Shown in pieces: positions 1 to 14,400 of a stretch of 64,000 nt of DNA. Under the pieces are notes generated by a model, which was not told the origin of the DNA, did no database searches, and saw only the letters and a list, made by a program, of their open reading frames with translations. This DNA comes from Mactromeris polynyma (taxonomy: Eukaryota; Mollusca; Bivalvia; Venerida; Mactridae): contig JASFXZ010000013.1 in assembly GCA_032209605.1 (NCBI GenBank), positions 7,401,401-7,465,400 on the forward strand. The letters are read 5' to 3'. Made by a program: the position numbers and the translations under genes. Position 1 is the first letter of the stretch. Each line of letters starts with the position of its first letter.

Positions 1-527
1 ATGTCTACCAATCTACATATATATGTGTGTATCAGGTATGGTTTGTCTACCAATCTACATATATATGTGTGTATCAGGTATGGTTTGTCTACCAATCTAC
101 ATATATATGTGTGTATCAGGTATGGTTTGTCTACCAATCTACATATATATGTGTGTATCAGGTTTGTCTACCAATCTACATATATATGTGTGTATCAGGT
201 ATGGTTTGTCTACCAATCTACATATATATGTGTGTATCAGGTTTGTCTACCAATCTACATATATATGTGTGTATCAGGTATGTCTACCAATCTACATATA
301 TATGTGTGTATCAGGTATGTCTACCAATCTACATATATATGTGTGTATCAGGTATGTCTACCAATCTACATATATATGTGTGTATCAGGTATGGTTTGTC
401 TACCAATCTACATATATATGTGTGTATCAGGTTTGTCTACCAATCTACATATATATGTGTGTATCAGGTATGTCTACCAATCTACATATATATGTGTGTA
501 TCAGGTATGGTTTGTCTACCAATCTAC
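1..527. repeat. Tandem array, unit about 36-42 bp
   Basis: About 13-14 copies of a unit with core GTCTACCAATCTACATATAT followed by a GTGTGTATCAGGT tail. Copies differ mainly by presence or absence of the short TATGGTTT segment. The array starts at or before the window edge. It is open in three + frames only because the unit lacks stops; it is not a gene. Confidence 0.95.
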
Positions 528-867
528 TTGAATTGTTTAATTTGTACAATTAGGCCAAATTTAAAAAAGAATTTGCTTGCTGTCTCTACCTAAACCCCAC
601 GCCCAAAATTCTGTGCTAAAAAAAAACATTATTGGCCTATGGCAAGGTTATTTTAGTCTTGATCAAAAAGAAGAATTGTTGAAAAATTTCTTTTCGGGGA
701 GTGTTGCTTTTTTAAAAATCAAAACCTAACTTACCCTAAGAAGCGTCGGGAGACATCGAGCAAAGGCTTAATTGTAGCCCAATTATGGTATATGCTTTAT
801 GAAATGAAATTTATTGTACTTGAATTACAACATATTGCATTTATATATTGTTGAGTACATGTAGATG

Positions 868-1025
868 ACTAGAGGATCTTACATGTAGGATGAGTGATCA
901 TTTTTTTTGAATTTATTAAACAAGTCTTCTAAAACTGATAAAAACGCAGCAATGCCTCATTGTTATCGTTTTTAGAAGATTCATTTAATGAATTCAATAA
1001 AAATGACCACAAATGTAAGATACTT
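868..1025. mobile_element. Palindromic (foldback) repeat
   Basis: The left arm, with GAGGATCTTACATGTAGGAT and then AAGTCTTCTAAAACTGATAA, is mirrored by TTATCGTTTTTAGAAGATTC and ATGTAAGATACTTT on the right. It probably is a small non-autonomous inverted-repeat element. Its outer GATCTTACAT resembles the outer arm of the palindrome at 61443-61620. Confidence 0.55.
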
Positions 1026-1289
1026 TTTTATGACATAAAAGCAGAAACAGCTGATTTTCGTCAAAACATAACCTTGACCTTCTATATGCAAGCAATGGGG
1101 GTCATCAGATTATTGGTATTGTTTGTTTCTCATTTATGATCACAAGATGTAGAGACTTTATGGTAATTTTTCTCACTGATGTGAAATTGTGGTGTTTTTT
1201 GTTGTCTTCATAAAACCACAAGTTTTCAACCAATGTTATATTCTAAACTATCACTGATTTATATATAACTTCTGCCGAAGGTTATAAAA

Positions 1290-1400
1290 TTGAATTTGTG
1301 TCCAGTCTCAAATGCAGCCTTGTCATTGGTCAATTCTCTGACTGTCCTCCTAACCAACCAATCAGCAACCTCCAGACAGAAATTTGACTGGTTCCAAGCC
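1290..1400. mobile_element. Dispersed CCAAT palindrome, copy 1
   Basis: Carries the family signature: CAGTCTCAAATGCAGCC, then CATTGGTCAATT, then AACCAACCAATCAGC. This family recurs about twelve times in the window. This copy is diverged at its right end. Confidence 0.65.
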
Positions 1401-2367
1401 CAACTAGAATTAAATCCCTCCCCCACAATGAATCATGTGACCCCCTGAAATGCCACATGGACAAGAACTAGACTGCAGTTTGAAGTTTCGAAGTTTTACT
1501 GAATTAAACAAGTCTCCTAAAACCCATGGACAAGTAATAAACGGCAGTTTGAGGAAATGTGTAACAAACATATTTGAGACTGGTCTTCAAATTCAGATTT
1601 TTCAATCTCAGACTTACTGTCTGCCACAGCGTCTTACTATCTAAATATACTATACTGTATCTATGAATGTTGTAATTGTTTTGTTTATTCAATACGATTT
1701 TATGTTGTAGACTAACGAAATAACCGTATGTTAACATAAACATCTGTCTCTTGTTTCAGGAAATTTGAAAAAAAAATGCTAACAGTTCTATAGCTTATGG
1801 TTATTTTCAGGCTCTTTATATTACCCATCTTGATGTCAAGCTTGTGTTAGCAAAATGTCTCCATATTGTTCTTGTTTCAGTTATTGCATACGTTAAATGT
1901 GGGTACATTGATAATCGCCAACATTTATTTAAATTTGACTGTAAAAGTTACTAAGGACATTTATTGTTCTCTGTTTCATCATATTACACTGGTGAAAAGT
2001 CCATGATTGTTTTATATATAATCATTAAATAAATGATTGATATTATTAGCACCTGGGCAATATTGATATTTACAGACCTGCTGTGCAGTATGTCTAAAAT
2101 TACTGCTCGATACCGGCCATCTAATATATTTGTCTACCGGTACTATATTAAGTTTTACACACTTAATATTGGACTGTGTAAACATATTGTACAGCTCTGG
2201 ACAAATACAGAACTATACAGTACAGTGAGAACTCAGCCATGATGTATCTGCTGTATTTTAGACTCAAGAATTGTTTAATATTCATCTCTCAGTTTGGAGT
2301 GTTGGAGGATGAATTGTCCTATAGGAAAGTGTAATACGAAAGTTTGTACAAATGATTTCTCTTACAG

Positions 2368-2469
2368 CAACTGGAGAGAGAAGCATACGAGTTGGAGGAA
2401 GACGCAACTACAGGAAAATATCTGGACCCCGAACAAAATCCTACACATGTTCTGAAGAGTATGAAACAG
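2368..2469 (+). CDS. Dynein heavy chain exon 1 of window (residues 1-34)
   Basis: Acceptor TCTTACAG and donor GTAGGA; phase 0 at both ends. Encodes a charged helical segment beginning QLEREAYELEED, typical of the dynein tail. It is the first exon I can link in phase to the rest; the true start codon lies upstream of the window. Confidence 0.78.
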
Positions 2470-5400
2470 GTAGGAGTGTTATATATAAATACAGTCCAAC
2501 CTTGTTCATTCAAATTCATCGGATCCGAAACTTTATTTCGAATAATACATGGAAACGAGTAGCTTAGTCAATTTGACGAGAATAAAAAGATACATCTGGG
2601 TCTCATATTTATTTTGTATGATACCTAGTATTCTGAAGGTAAATGTCGAATGAGCAAGGTCCAACTATATTTAAATATGAAAATTTTAGGGATTTTTCAA
2701 TCGGGAATTTTTTATCACATATTAAATACACGATTAATGATTAACTTATTTACAGTAGCACATTGCCTGTAGGTTCACAAAAACAATACTTCACAATATC
2801 TGTGTTCAATGTAATGAGATCAGACTTTACGCTCAAAGCTAATTTTCATTCTCAACATGTTTCCATCAGATGCATTGATCATCTAAAGATTGTCTTGTGT
2901 GTGTGGCGTTCCCTGTAGCTACTTAATCGTTCTACACATGCATTTTCATTTTTACAAAAAGACATCTTTATGAAGATACATTGCAGTTTCTTGATGTTAC
3001 ATTTTTTGGTGCTATGTTTTCCTGGGTACGAGCATTTTAAATCTGAGCTATGATTTAATATTGCACTGGATTGTTGTAGATTCGAGACAAGTTCTTTGAC
3101 ATACAGAACCAGTTACAGAAAGCCAGTAAATGGCGAGAGTCAATCTGTGGAGAACCGTACGATCTAAGTTTCCTCAATGATATGACAGTGAAACTTGAAG
3201 TCAGACAAGAACTATGGAAATATGTGGAGGTGTCCACTCTAGCCATCAAAGATTGGAAGTCTATGCTTTTCAAAAAGGTAAATACAATTCTAGCTGCATT
3301 GTGAAAAAAAAGGTAGAAATAATTTTTTGGTAGTGTGCAATTTATAAGCTTATGTCTTGTTTTTGCTCTCAATCAGAGTCATTATTTTAGACACTTTTGT
3401 CTCAAAAAAGCACCAGTCTAATGGGACTATCCTATAGGAAATTCTACTTGCCTGAAATTATAGTTACATGTCTTGGACTTGGTCTAGTTGGTTACGACAA
3501 GGACCGCCTTTGGATCAGGAGTCAGGCGCTCTACCCTATGACCACTGTGCCTTCTTGCTTACACCGCTGTGCCTTCTTGCTTACAATTGATCTAATATTT
3601 ATTATGTTTTGATTATAGATGAACATCAAGAAGGCATTAGAGAAGGTGATAGAATGGCAGACGGCCGCTAGTCAGTTAAAGCCGTACCTACCAGCCGGCG
3701 ACAAAGTTCTCACGACATGGTTCAGAACTTTACAGGATTTCAAGAAAGATCTGCCTGTGTTACATAAATTGGCTAACGATGCTCTTAAGGTAATTATATA
3801 TACGGGTCAAAGCACTGTCACAGTTTCTGAACAGCATCCTCAGCAAATCTGATATCCTGGGCAAATTGGCTAGCGAAACTTGGTAATGCATGAATATTCA
3901 TTAGCATTTCTCGACCAATGTAATGGACGATAACAAAAAGAAGGTATCTCATTTGTGAAGAGCTATCACTCAGAACCGCGATTTCATCCGTAACTCCGTG
4001 GCAATTTCCTTATCACATGAGGTGTGTGTCATGCGGCCAATCAAGCAACAGTATTTCAGTTCATTAATTATTCATGAGTACGAGATTTTTATAGTCAGTT
4101 TGCCCAGGGTATCATCTATATGTTATGAATAGCATGGGTACCGAGGATGCTGAAACCCTACCGGAGATATCTTTTTGTTAAGTTTGATTTCTCTGATCTG
4201 AGCAGGCTTCCGGAAATTGCTTCGTAGATTGCTCGATATTGGGTCAGAGAAATTATTTCATAATCTAAACATTTTTTTCGGATATTTTATGATTTGAATA
4301 TATTATGGTAGCTCAACTTGACGGACATGTTGTCAGGAACATAACAAACTGCTACAGGATCTGTTTGAAATTTGTCTGAGCCATGCCACTGGATCTGGCA
4401 ACTTTAATGCAGCCTGATCACTAATGATTCGAAAAAATTGAACAATGGAAAAGTAGATGTAGACTTGTCATGTTCAGTGTTTGTGTTTCATATGGCTTTG
4501 TCAAAATTGTGTAAAGACAGTGTTGTCAATAAATTTTGGTTGAACCGACAGGGGTTCTTCTGGGATTAAAAAATGTAGCCTGCAAATATGAACCAGCCCA
4601 AATGGTATTTGAACAGAAATTTCGGCCAGCGGTTCGTGTTGACAACATTGTAAAGATAGTTTTCATTTATTTCATTTCTTTAAAGGAAAGACATTGGAAA
4701 GCTATATTTGTGGGGATGAACGAATCATACGATGCCAAGAAACAGTTCACAGTAGCTGACCTACTAACATATGACCTTGAAGAACATGCCCAGCTTGTAC
4801 ATCAGATTTACCTCGGGGCGGTCGCTGAATATGACCTTGAACTTAAAATTGTTCAAATGAAGAAATTTTGGTTGGAGAGAGAATTCAAACTGGCCAAACA
4901 TATTCCTGATAGTTTGCTGGCTTCAAAAGGTATTTATTGTGGAATAGTGATACAGTTATTTGTATTATTAATTTTACACTTCATTTCATAGATTTTGGTA
5001 TTCAAAGTTCTTCATTTCTGTACACATTGTGTGTGTTTATACTATGATGGCTTAGAATGATCCCATCAATTTGCTCCTTGCAGTTTTATCTATCAAAATT
5101 TCAGTTGCAGTTCAATTTTTTTGTAGTCAAAATCCTGCGCTTCATTTATTTTGAACATGACTTGTGTGTGTGTCTATATTGATATACAATATGCCATTGA
5201 TATTCATATATACATCCTTCATTATTGAGACAATTACAACACATAATATCTTATCTTGTATAAGTTTTGTTCACTAAGTGTTAAGTTTTGACATAAATAT
5301 GTTTGTTACATCACTTGGGTTAAATTTTGACATAAATATGTTAGTTACATCACTTGGATTAAATTTTGACATAAATATGTTAGTTACATCACTTGGATTA

Positions 5401-8400
5401 AATTTTGACATAAATATGTTAGTTACATCACTTGGATTAAATTTTGACATAAATATGTTAGTTACATCACTTGGATTAAATTTTGACATGGTTATGTTAG
5501 TTACATCACTTGGGTTAAATTTTGACATGGTTATGTTAGTTACACTTGCATAAAATTTGACATGGTTATGTTAGTTACACTTGCGTAAAATTTGACATGG
5601 TTATGTTAGTTACACTTGGGTTAAATTTTGACATGGTTATGTTAGTTACACTTGGGTTAAATTTTGACATGGTTATGTTAGTTACACTTGGGTTAAATTT
5701 TGACATGGTTATGTTAGTTACACTTGGGTTAAATTTTGACATGGTTATGTTAGTTACACTTGGGTTAAATTTTGACATGGTTATGTTAGTTACACTTGGG
5801 TTAAATTTTGACATGGTTATGTTAGTTACACTTGCGTAAAATTTGACATAGTTATGTTAGTTACACTTGCGTAAAATTTGACATGGTTATGTTAGTTACG
5901 TACGTTTTGTTAAATTTTGACATAAATAGGCCAATTACACTTGTGTTAAATTTTGACATAAATAGGCCAATTACACTTGTGTTAAATTTTGACACAAATA
6001 GGCCAGTTACACTTGTGTTAAATTTTGACATAAATAGGCCAGTTACACTTGTGTTAAATTTTGACACAAATAGGCCAGTTACACTTGTGTTAAATTTTGA
6101 CACAAATAGGCCAGTTACACTTGTGTTAAATTTTGACATAAATAGGCCAGTTACACTTGTGTTAAATTTTGACACAAATAGGCCAGTTACACTTGTGTTA
6201 AATTTTGACATAAATAGGCCAGTTACACTTGTGTTAAATTTTGACACAAATAGGCCAGTTACACTTGTGTTAAATTTTGACACAAATAGGCCAGTTACAC
6301 TTGTGTTAAATTTTGACATAAATAGGCCAGTTACACTTGTGTTAAATTTTGACATAAATAGGCCAGTTACACTTGTGTTAAATTTTGACATAAATATGCC
6401 AGTTACACTTGTGTTAAATTTTGACATAAATAGGCCAGTTACACTTGTGTTAAATTTTGACATAAATAGGCCAGTTACACTTGTGTTAAATTTTGACATA
6501 AATAGGCCAGTTACACTTGTGTTAAATTTTGACATAAATAGGCCAGTTACACTTGTGTTAAATTTTGACATAAATAGGCCAGTTACACTTGTGTTAAATT
6601 TTGACATAAATAGGCCAGTTACACTTGTGTTAAATTTTGACATAAATATGCCAGTTACACTTGTGTTAAATTTTGACATAAATATGCCAGTTACACTTGT
6701 GTTAAATTTTGACATAAATATGTTAGATACACCTGAGAATTCGGATTCTGAATCAATTGATGAAAGGCCGGTGCAAAGAAAGAGACGTAGCACTATTGTG
6801 AAGGGTAAATCGTCGCGTGCAAGCATACGTATATATATTTAATGTATCCATATTTAGTGTGTTCATTCACTTGACACCATGTTATCACTTTTACCCCCAA
6901 AAGATACTTGACACATATTAATACACTATCTCTGTAAACCAGTTCACATGTTTTATTTCCAGTAATATTGTTACATTTTCTTCTGTTACATCATGTGTGT
7001 TTCCTGGCAACTGTTTAGTGCTAATGAAAACAGTATTTCCTCACTATTTCTGTAATAGCATGAAACTTCAGGATATTTCGCCTTTTATGCCCATATAAGG
7101 AGATGTATAGTAATTGTACTTTTCTCCTGTTAATGTGAATGTTTGTTTGTGTCTCAGCTATAACTTTTAAACGACTCTAGTGCGTCTAGTTCAACTTACA
7201 CAGTGAGAGAAACTTCTCAAACAGGAAATCAGGGGATTCCCCTTTCCTGCTTCTCGATCAGGAAGTGTGTTACTATATTTATATTTTTTTAAATTCCCGT
7301 TTGGGACGCAAAACATCACTTTTAAATGGTTTTAGAAAATGGGATTTAGCCAATGAAATTGCATGTAACAGTTTAATGCTCTTCAATTGAAGTCAGAAAT
7401 ATAGTTTGATTTAAATAGTATGACATAACATGTTATTTCATTCGTTGAACTTTCCAGCAGTCTTCCTTACAGAGCCAATGAAATGTCATAAAAATAATAC
7501 ATAATTATGAAATTTTGTTAGTTAAGTATCCCAAGGTTAATATGAGCAAAATTGGCTTATAGCTGATAATGATTGGCATGTATGCTGAAAGTTTATGTGT
7601 TGTGGATACTTATTTTGATCAAAGAAAGCAGGGTTTTCCCTAGGATTTTCATATAGGGGTCCTTGGACCCTCGTGTTGGGCAAGTTGGGGGTCCTTAGTA
7701 AATTTGTAGGGTCTCAGATATGCAGTTCATACTTGACAAAAGCTTCTTTTAGGGGTCCCAGGGATGCACAGTAAATTGAAAATGGGAGTCCCTAGAAAGA
7801 AAATGGAGTCAGAGAGTCAGGGAGTCAGGGACTCACGATATCTGTGTCAGGAAATCCCTGAAAAAGTGATCTTGTCTGAACCATATAACTATAGCATGTA
7901 TCGTCTGCTAGAGATTGTTACTTATGTTTAGTATTTTGTTGACAGCCGTTGCTTTAAAAGAACTGCAGGAACAGGTGCGATTAGCTAAACTGAAACGTGC
8001 AGGTACTCTCGTCGTCAATTTGTGGTTTGTTTTCAAACTAGGGGCAGTTTTTAGCGAATAGGGATTACTGTTTTAGGGAATTTGAATGCTTGAATACTCC
8101 TTAATATGTGACTTGTTTTAACATGTTGATTTAACTTTGCATGATGTTATTGTAGAATAATATAGAATGTTGATTGTGATGTATATGTTTGTTTTGTAGT
8201 ATTTATGTGCAGGAGATTGTCACAAGTTCTCTCCCTTTATCCATTCATGAGTTTTCTCCCATTATCCCTTCTATAGTATATGGAGTTATAGTACAAGAAG
8301 TATGACCTCTTTAATGGCTGAAATCACACTTCAAACAACAAAATAGATCAATGAAATATAACAAATTCTAAATATGAATAAGTTACCTTTCAAACGACAC

Positions 8401-11400
8401 CTATGTTATGCAAAACCGTCAAGAATTGGTAATAATCTCCTCAGATTTGCATCAAAACGTGCACATGTCAACAATTTACATTAACACAAGACGCACATTT
8501 CAATCTGAATTTTCGATTGTTTCTGCCAGATAAAGGGGGAGAACTCTAGACAATCTCCTGTGTATTTATGTGGGTAAATCAGAACGTTATAATGTATGCT
8601 TTCTTTGTCTATGTTACTTTAACTTGAATTTGTTTAAGGTTTTTATGAGACTTAGTTTGGAGACCAGTCTAAGAATGAAGCCAAGTCATTGGTCAGTTTT
8701 AAAACTGTAGAAATAAACAGCCAATCAGGTGCTAGAGTTGTTAGACTGGTCTTCAGGCTGAGAACATAACCTCCAGTGAAGATATCTCTCATAATTAATC
8801 ACACAAAAGAATATTGACTTTGTCTACAGTTGCTATTCATGTCATCACAACTTCATCACATTATATATGTTTGTTTATTGTATCTGTATACTGTCACCAA
8901 CATTCTGCCATACTTATATTTCTGCTGTCACCAACATTCTGCCATACTTATAAGCTTTCTGGTGGGATTTGTATATAAATATGAGGCTGAAAGATTGTAA
9001 GGCAAATGTTGGTACATACATGTTAATGGAAATTGATCAGATTTTTGGTGAAATAATTTGAGCGCTGCCAGGACAGAACCTGTATTAGTGATGTTTGTGA
9101 TGACGTCGAGTATTTCCCAACCAAAGTTTTGGTGTAACAAACTAAGCACTTCATCCGAAGATATTTGTGGAGGCTTAATTGTGATTTACAGAATTAAATG
9201 AACAATGAAATATTTATGAGTATTGCATAATTATTTTTTTTTCAGTTGAAGAGTAGTAGAAGTATGTACATTCTGACGTGACATCATCATGTGTTGCTTT
9301 CTTTTACATCTTGTTCTAAGTATTGGAATTGCTATGAAAAGAAAAGTCAATTTCGGATTTTAATACTTTTGATATTAAATGAAAGTTTAAAATATATCTG
9401 TTAGAAAATGTAAATACCTGCAATGGACTTTTTGGTCACTAATACAGGTTTTGTTGTGGCATCGCCCATTTGATAATGTCACTTTCAAGTATGCTTTATA
9501 TATCAAGGGTTGGTGCAAACCTCTTTTTACTCATTGATGGTGAGGAGGTTAACTGGTTTGTTATCAAACGCTGTGTATGAAATCAATAAAATTATTTAAT
9601 ATTTGTTAATAATTTTTATGCTAAAGTTTGATTAAACACAGTTTTGTGTTGTGTCTCTGAAAACTCGCCAATTTATTTTCAAGCTTCGATATTTACAGAA
9701 CCTAAGAAGCCGAGCAGTCCTCGTCGACGTACGAAACTTGAGAAATATCGTCAGGAGAGAGCTGCTGCTATGAAGGACGGCACTCCCCGTGGTTTGAATG
9801 TTGCTGATGATGATTATTACATTCTTATTGAAGTCGAAGAATTAAAATTTCAACTTGAAGTTAGTGGATATGTTTTTTACAACTGCAATGATTAACAGAA
9901 GTCCAATTATTTCTCACGGTTCAGTTTTATACGAATATTTGGTTTGGTACGTGAAATGACCTTTTTATTCTTGAAGCAATATTCTAGTCAGAGAACTCGT
10001 AAGTTTCTACTCATAATCTTTAAGTTACACAGCTATGGAAACTGTTTACTTTTATAACATTGTTAATTCTAATCACATGTATATAATTGTATATTAAATC
10101 TAGGATAGTCAGATCAGTATACGAGGAATGATGCAGTCACCTTACCTCGGAGACATGTCGGCGGAAGTCGAGTCCTGGAACAGCGCTCTCCAGCAAGTGG
10201 AGGAAATAACTGATCTCTGGTACACCTGTCAGAAAAAGGTAATTTTTCCCATAATCACCATATCACAATTATCATAATTATCGCAATATCTCCCTTATCA
10301 TTGATTTACCATCAACTTAAAATGAAAGTCACTGAAAGATATCACTGATAATTATTTAAATTACTTATAAAATTAAAAAGGTTCTGTTAGTCATATTTGT
10401 TTTGCCATGTATATTTATGTGTATATGTTTACTTTCAGTGGTTGTATTTGTTGAAAGTATTTGAGTGGCCAGAGTTGTTCAAAAGATTCAAAGCACATGC
10501 ACCAAAATTTGAAAATGTGCACACAAAGTTCAAGGTAAGTCTTTTCTACATCAGAAAATACTAGTGATTTCTGGCCATTAACTCGACTGAAGGAATACCT
10601 ACATAGCCAAAAACATTTGGCCGAACCTGAGAGACTTTGATAAGGACATTATCTGTACTCATATTTCCTTATTATTGAAAATGACAGATTTGATTTGAGG
10701 TCAATTTTTCAGTCTCATTCTTTTGAGTATAACAACATACCACCCCGACTAACAATATTTAGTTGTTGGTCTTTATACTTGACCACAAAACTTAGTTTAA
10801 TACCTTTGGTGAAACCCAGACTATTCAGAGGTTATAAATCTGAGTTTTGAGACACAGGATCTGATTGGTTGGTTCTGTTTTAAATTGACCAATGACATGG
10901 CTGCATTCCCAGACTGGTCTCCAATGTTTTATTTATAAACTCAGAATACTGGAATAACTGGAAAACATTAAAATGTTGTTTGTAAAGAAAGTATCATAAT
11001 TTTGATAAAATCTTTTAGGCGAAATATTAATAAAGAGTTAAAACAGAGTGCATATTATTTGTCCCTACTATGGACTTTTATCTGAGATAAAAAATGTTGT
11101 TTAATAAAAAAAGTGAGTAAATTGACATTGAATAAATAATTATTATATCTACAATGTAAATCTTCGTTCTTACAGGATTGGATGCGAGTCGTATCCAATG
11201 ATTCTAAAGTTCTAACTGTGATCAATCGTAGACGCGGAGAGAAAGGTTACCGTCTATTACAGGGAGATAATCTACGAGCGCTCTTCCTTCAGCTGATACA
11301 GATGCAGGTATATCGTCCGCTCTTTAAACATTTATATCAGATTGTCAAATTCATCGGGTCCGAAATTATATTTTGACTAATACATGGTTTTGAATAGCCT

Positions 11401-14400
11401 ATTTCAATTCAACTGGGTTCAGACAGCCAGGTTTACTTGTCAGGTGGTCTGATTATCCAGTTACAATGAGGAAGCAAAAGTGAAAACTTCTCCTTGAAAA
11501 TATGGTCTTACTAGTGAGGTGGTCATAATTTCTAGGTTGTCTTTGAATGAGGTATACTGTACTCCCATATAACATGTCAAGGGTTAAGTGAAAACCTATT
11601 GTATTTGGTTCTTTGCCTATATTGATTTACAATTCTCTCATGCTTAACCCTTGTCTTCATATAAGTTGCTGTTTATTTGACTGAAGATAATGAGCATATT
11701 TCAATTCTTAATTGTTGTATAGTTTCAATATAAATAACAAAAATTACCAAGATTGTTGTACTTCGCTCTAACCTTTCTGAATAGAATATTTTTATTGTTA
11801 TCTTACTTTCTCAGGATTATATAATAAGTACAGTAAAACCTCAATAATAAGACCACCCTTGGGACCCTTGAAAACTTGTCTTCTTATTGAGGTGGTCTTT
11901 AAGTAAGGTTTGACTGTATTTGTTTGTTTTTTGTTATTTTAGGAGGAGATATTGAAATACCTCTCTTCCTTGATGGACAACTGTCGACAAGAGTTTACGA
12001 GACTTTACTTCCTCTCCAATGAAGAGCTTGTAGAAATGATGGGAATCTCGAGGAATCCGCAGTCACTTCAACCATTTGCCAAGAAATGTTTCCCTGGTAT
12101 TCAATCTCTGGCGTTTGCTCTCCCACCCGGAACCTCGAGTCTCAACACACATCTAGACTTCGCTCTTCATGGTAAATTTAATTTGTATTATCTGTACATA
12201 TAGGATAGACCATGCCACGAGTTTGTTTATCCGACTTAGACCACATGAACTTTGTGGAACGTTGTATATACAATTTTTGCTAGTATGTCTTTGCAAATTT
12301 GAGGGGGGTGCAGATAGTTATCTTTTGGTCGCTCATGCAGTTGGTCAGGTCAACAATTATCAAAATGACCTTTGAGATTCATTATCTAATGGGACCCCTG
12401 AATGAGGTGGTCTTAATTTTGAGGTGGTTTACTTACTGTTGAACTGCGGCTTATGTTTTGCAAGATTATCAAACCTGTATCCAGGGTAACGGTCCTGACA
12501 CTGACATACATTTGTTGATTTATTTGTATCTGTGTGTTTCTGTTGTTTCCAGCTGACAAGCTACAAGTGATAGCAATGAGAGGACGACTCGGTGAAGAAG
12601 TTCCATTCTTTGCCCACCTAGAAGCTCAGGGCAAGTCTACGATATGGTTGAAATTATTGGAAGGAATTATGAAGAACACGATGGCTACCATACTGCAAGC
12701 CTGTGTGCAGAGTCGTATGGAAGAAGGTAGAGTGTGTTGTCTCGAACATATATAATTGAATTTAAATATATGTTGCTTCACTGATGGAGATACAGTCGGA
12801 CCTCGTTTGTGTGACAAAAACCTTCTATCCGAGTATGATCAAAAATAAATATCAGGTCCCGATGTATCTTCTTATGCACGTCAAATTTAAATGGGCTATT
12901 CAAAACCATGTATTGTTCGAAATAAATTTCAATGAATTTCAATGAAAAACAGTTTTGTAGCTCATAGCTCTTCTATGATAGTGGTGACTATATTTTGCTC
13001 TCCAGTGATGGAGGTAAATATAGATATGGTTTGCTCTCCAAAGATGGAGGTAAATATGTTATCCTCTCCAATAATGGAGGTAAACATGTTTTGCTTTCCA
13101 AACATGGAGATAAATATATGAAATGCTCTCCAAGGATGGATGTAATATGTTTTGCTTTCCAAACATGGACGTAAAAGCATCATTTTGATGAAATAATTGT
13201 CAGGTATTTTCTGAACATTTTTCACATATTCTTTATGACATTTTGAATATTGCAGGCGGCAAAGTTCAACCAGTCAGTATTTTAGACGAGTTGCTCAAAA
13301 TATATCGCAGTAAGTCTGAACTGACCGAGGAAGATCTCGCCGTACAAGTGAGTCATCAGTATCAACATTGGTTGCTACGGTTTCCGGCACAGTGTGTGTA
13401 CGTCACGGAAGGTATTCTGTGGGAGAGGTCAATCAACAGAATACTAGAGAAACAAGACTTCGACATTGAAGAGCTCAGATGTTTGAAGTAAGTATTCTTT
13501 GTTTCAATCAAAGAAGAAGTGTTTATTTAAAATATTACTTGTCAATATAAGTCAGGCATACGACTACTCAAAGGAGACTGTCCAAAAGAGAACTCATGAC
13601 AGACTCCTGTGCAACTACCTGCATTATTTTCGAAGACATATTTATACCCCCGCAGGGGATATATTGGAGTCATTTCGCTGGTAAGTTATATCATAAGCTG
13701 TTAATGGCAATAGTCTGAATTAACTCTTAATCTTGGGGTCATCCCTATAACAAAGTCGCCAATTAACAATTTTATTGCCAATTGTCATATCTGAATACAA
13801 AAGAAATGTGTGAACTTGAATAAACAACATGACAAGCCAGGGTCGTGTCGTATTTTGATCAATGTCACCAAGCGCTTGATTCCATGGTTTTGAGCGTCTA
13901 TATACCCCCAAAAACGTGGTATATACGATTTTCGGACCGGTATTCCGATTTTACACTTTCGGTTATCAGTTTGACAAGTAATTTCAGCTAACCAATCGGG
14001 AACTAAAAAATACCCCATAACAAAAATTTACAATTTATTCTTTGAAAATCGGGAGATTGTGGCTCCCGGCCAGGAGAGTGTGAGTTGGCTGTCAAATCCG
14101 GGAGTCTCCTGCGGAAATCGGGAGAGTTCACATGTATGATAAACTTGTAGAGCAAACTACTTCTACAGCTTTGGGAGGATGTTCATGAAACTTCACACAA
14201 ATATACAACCTGATGATTTGTAGCTCCTAACGTTATTTGTTTTGATCACATTCAATATGGCGGACTGGTGGCCATTTTTGTTACTCTGAAAAATATGTCA
14301 GACAAATCGGTATTGAGGGTTTTAATCACATTTAGTGATACTGCTGGTTTGAATCTGTTTTCCTAGTTTAAAATTGTAAACTTAAAATATATCAATCTGA

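Larger units (their letters stand above)
528..2367. other. AT-rich non-coding DNA upstream of the first recognised exon
   Basis: No exon with dynein similarity and matching splice sites was found here. It holds a palindromic repeat near 868-1025 and a copy of the dispersed CCAAT palindrome near 1290-1400. Because exon 1 of this annotation is internal to the protein, this stretch is probably part of an intron. Confidence 0.6.

Noticed and set aside
1..593. Three overlapping open frames of 176-188 codons
   Set aside because: They are frames through a tandem repeat with no stop codons, and they end soon after the array. No splice or family evidence.
3455..3560. tRNA-like text (GGTCTAGTTGGTTACGACAA and nearby)
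   Set aside because: No acceptor stem or complete cloverleaf could be formed; at most a SINE remnant.
4536..4685. 5' extension of the exon 4 frame with an ATG at 4536
   Set aside because: Exon 4 has a clear acceptor at 4685 and joins exon 3 in phase. The extension has no family similarity.
5861..6842. Paired 320-codon open frames on both strands
   Set aside because: The 36-bp array is stop-free on both strands by composition. The + frame runs into exon 5 by chance, since the exon is in that frame only from the acceptor on.
13550..13680. Possible extra dynein exon (open frame with a GTAAGT donor at 13681)
   Set aside because: The acceptor TATAAG is poor. Joining it to exon 14 creates TGA at the junction, whereas exons 13 and 14 join directly with family-like sequence. 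It has no dynein similarity.
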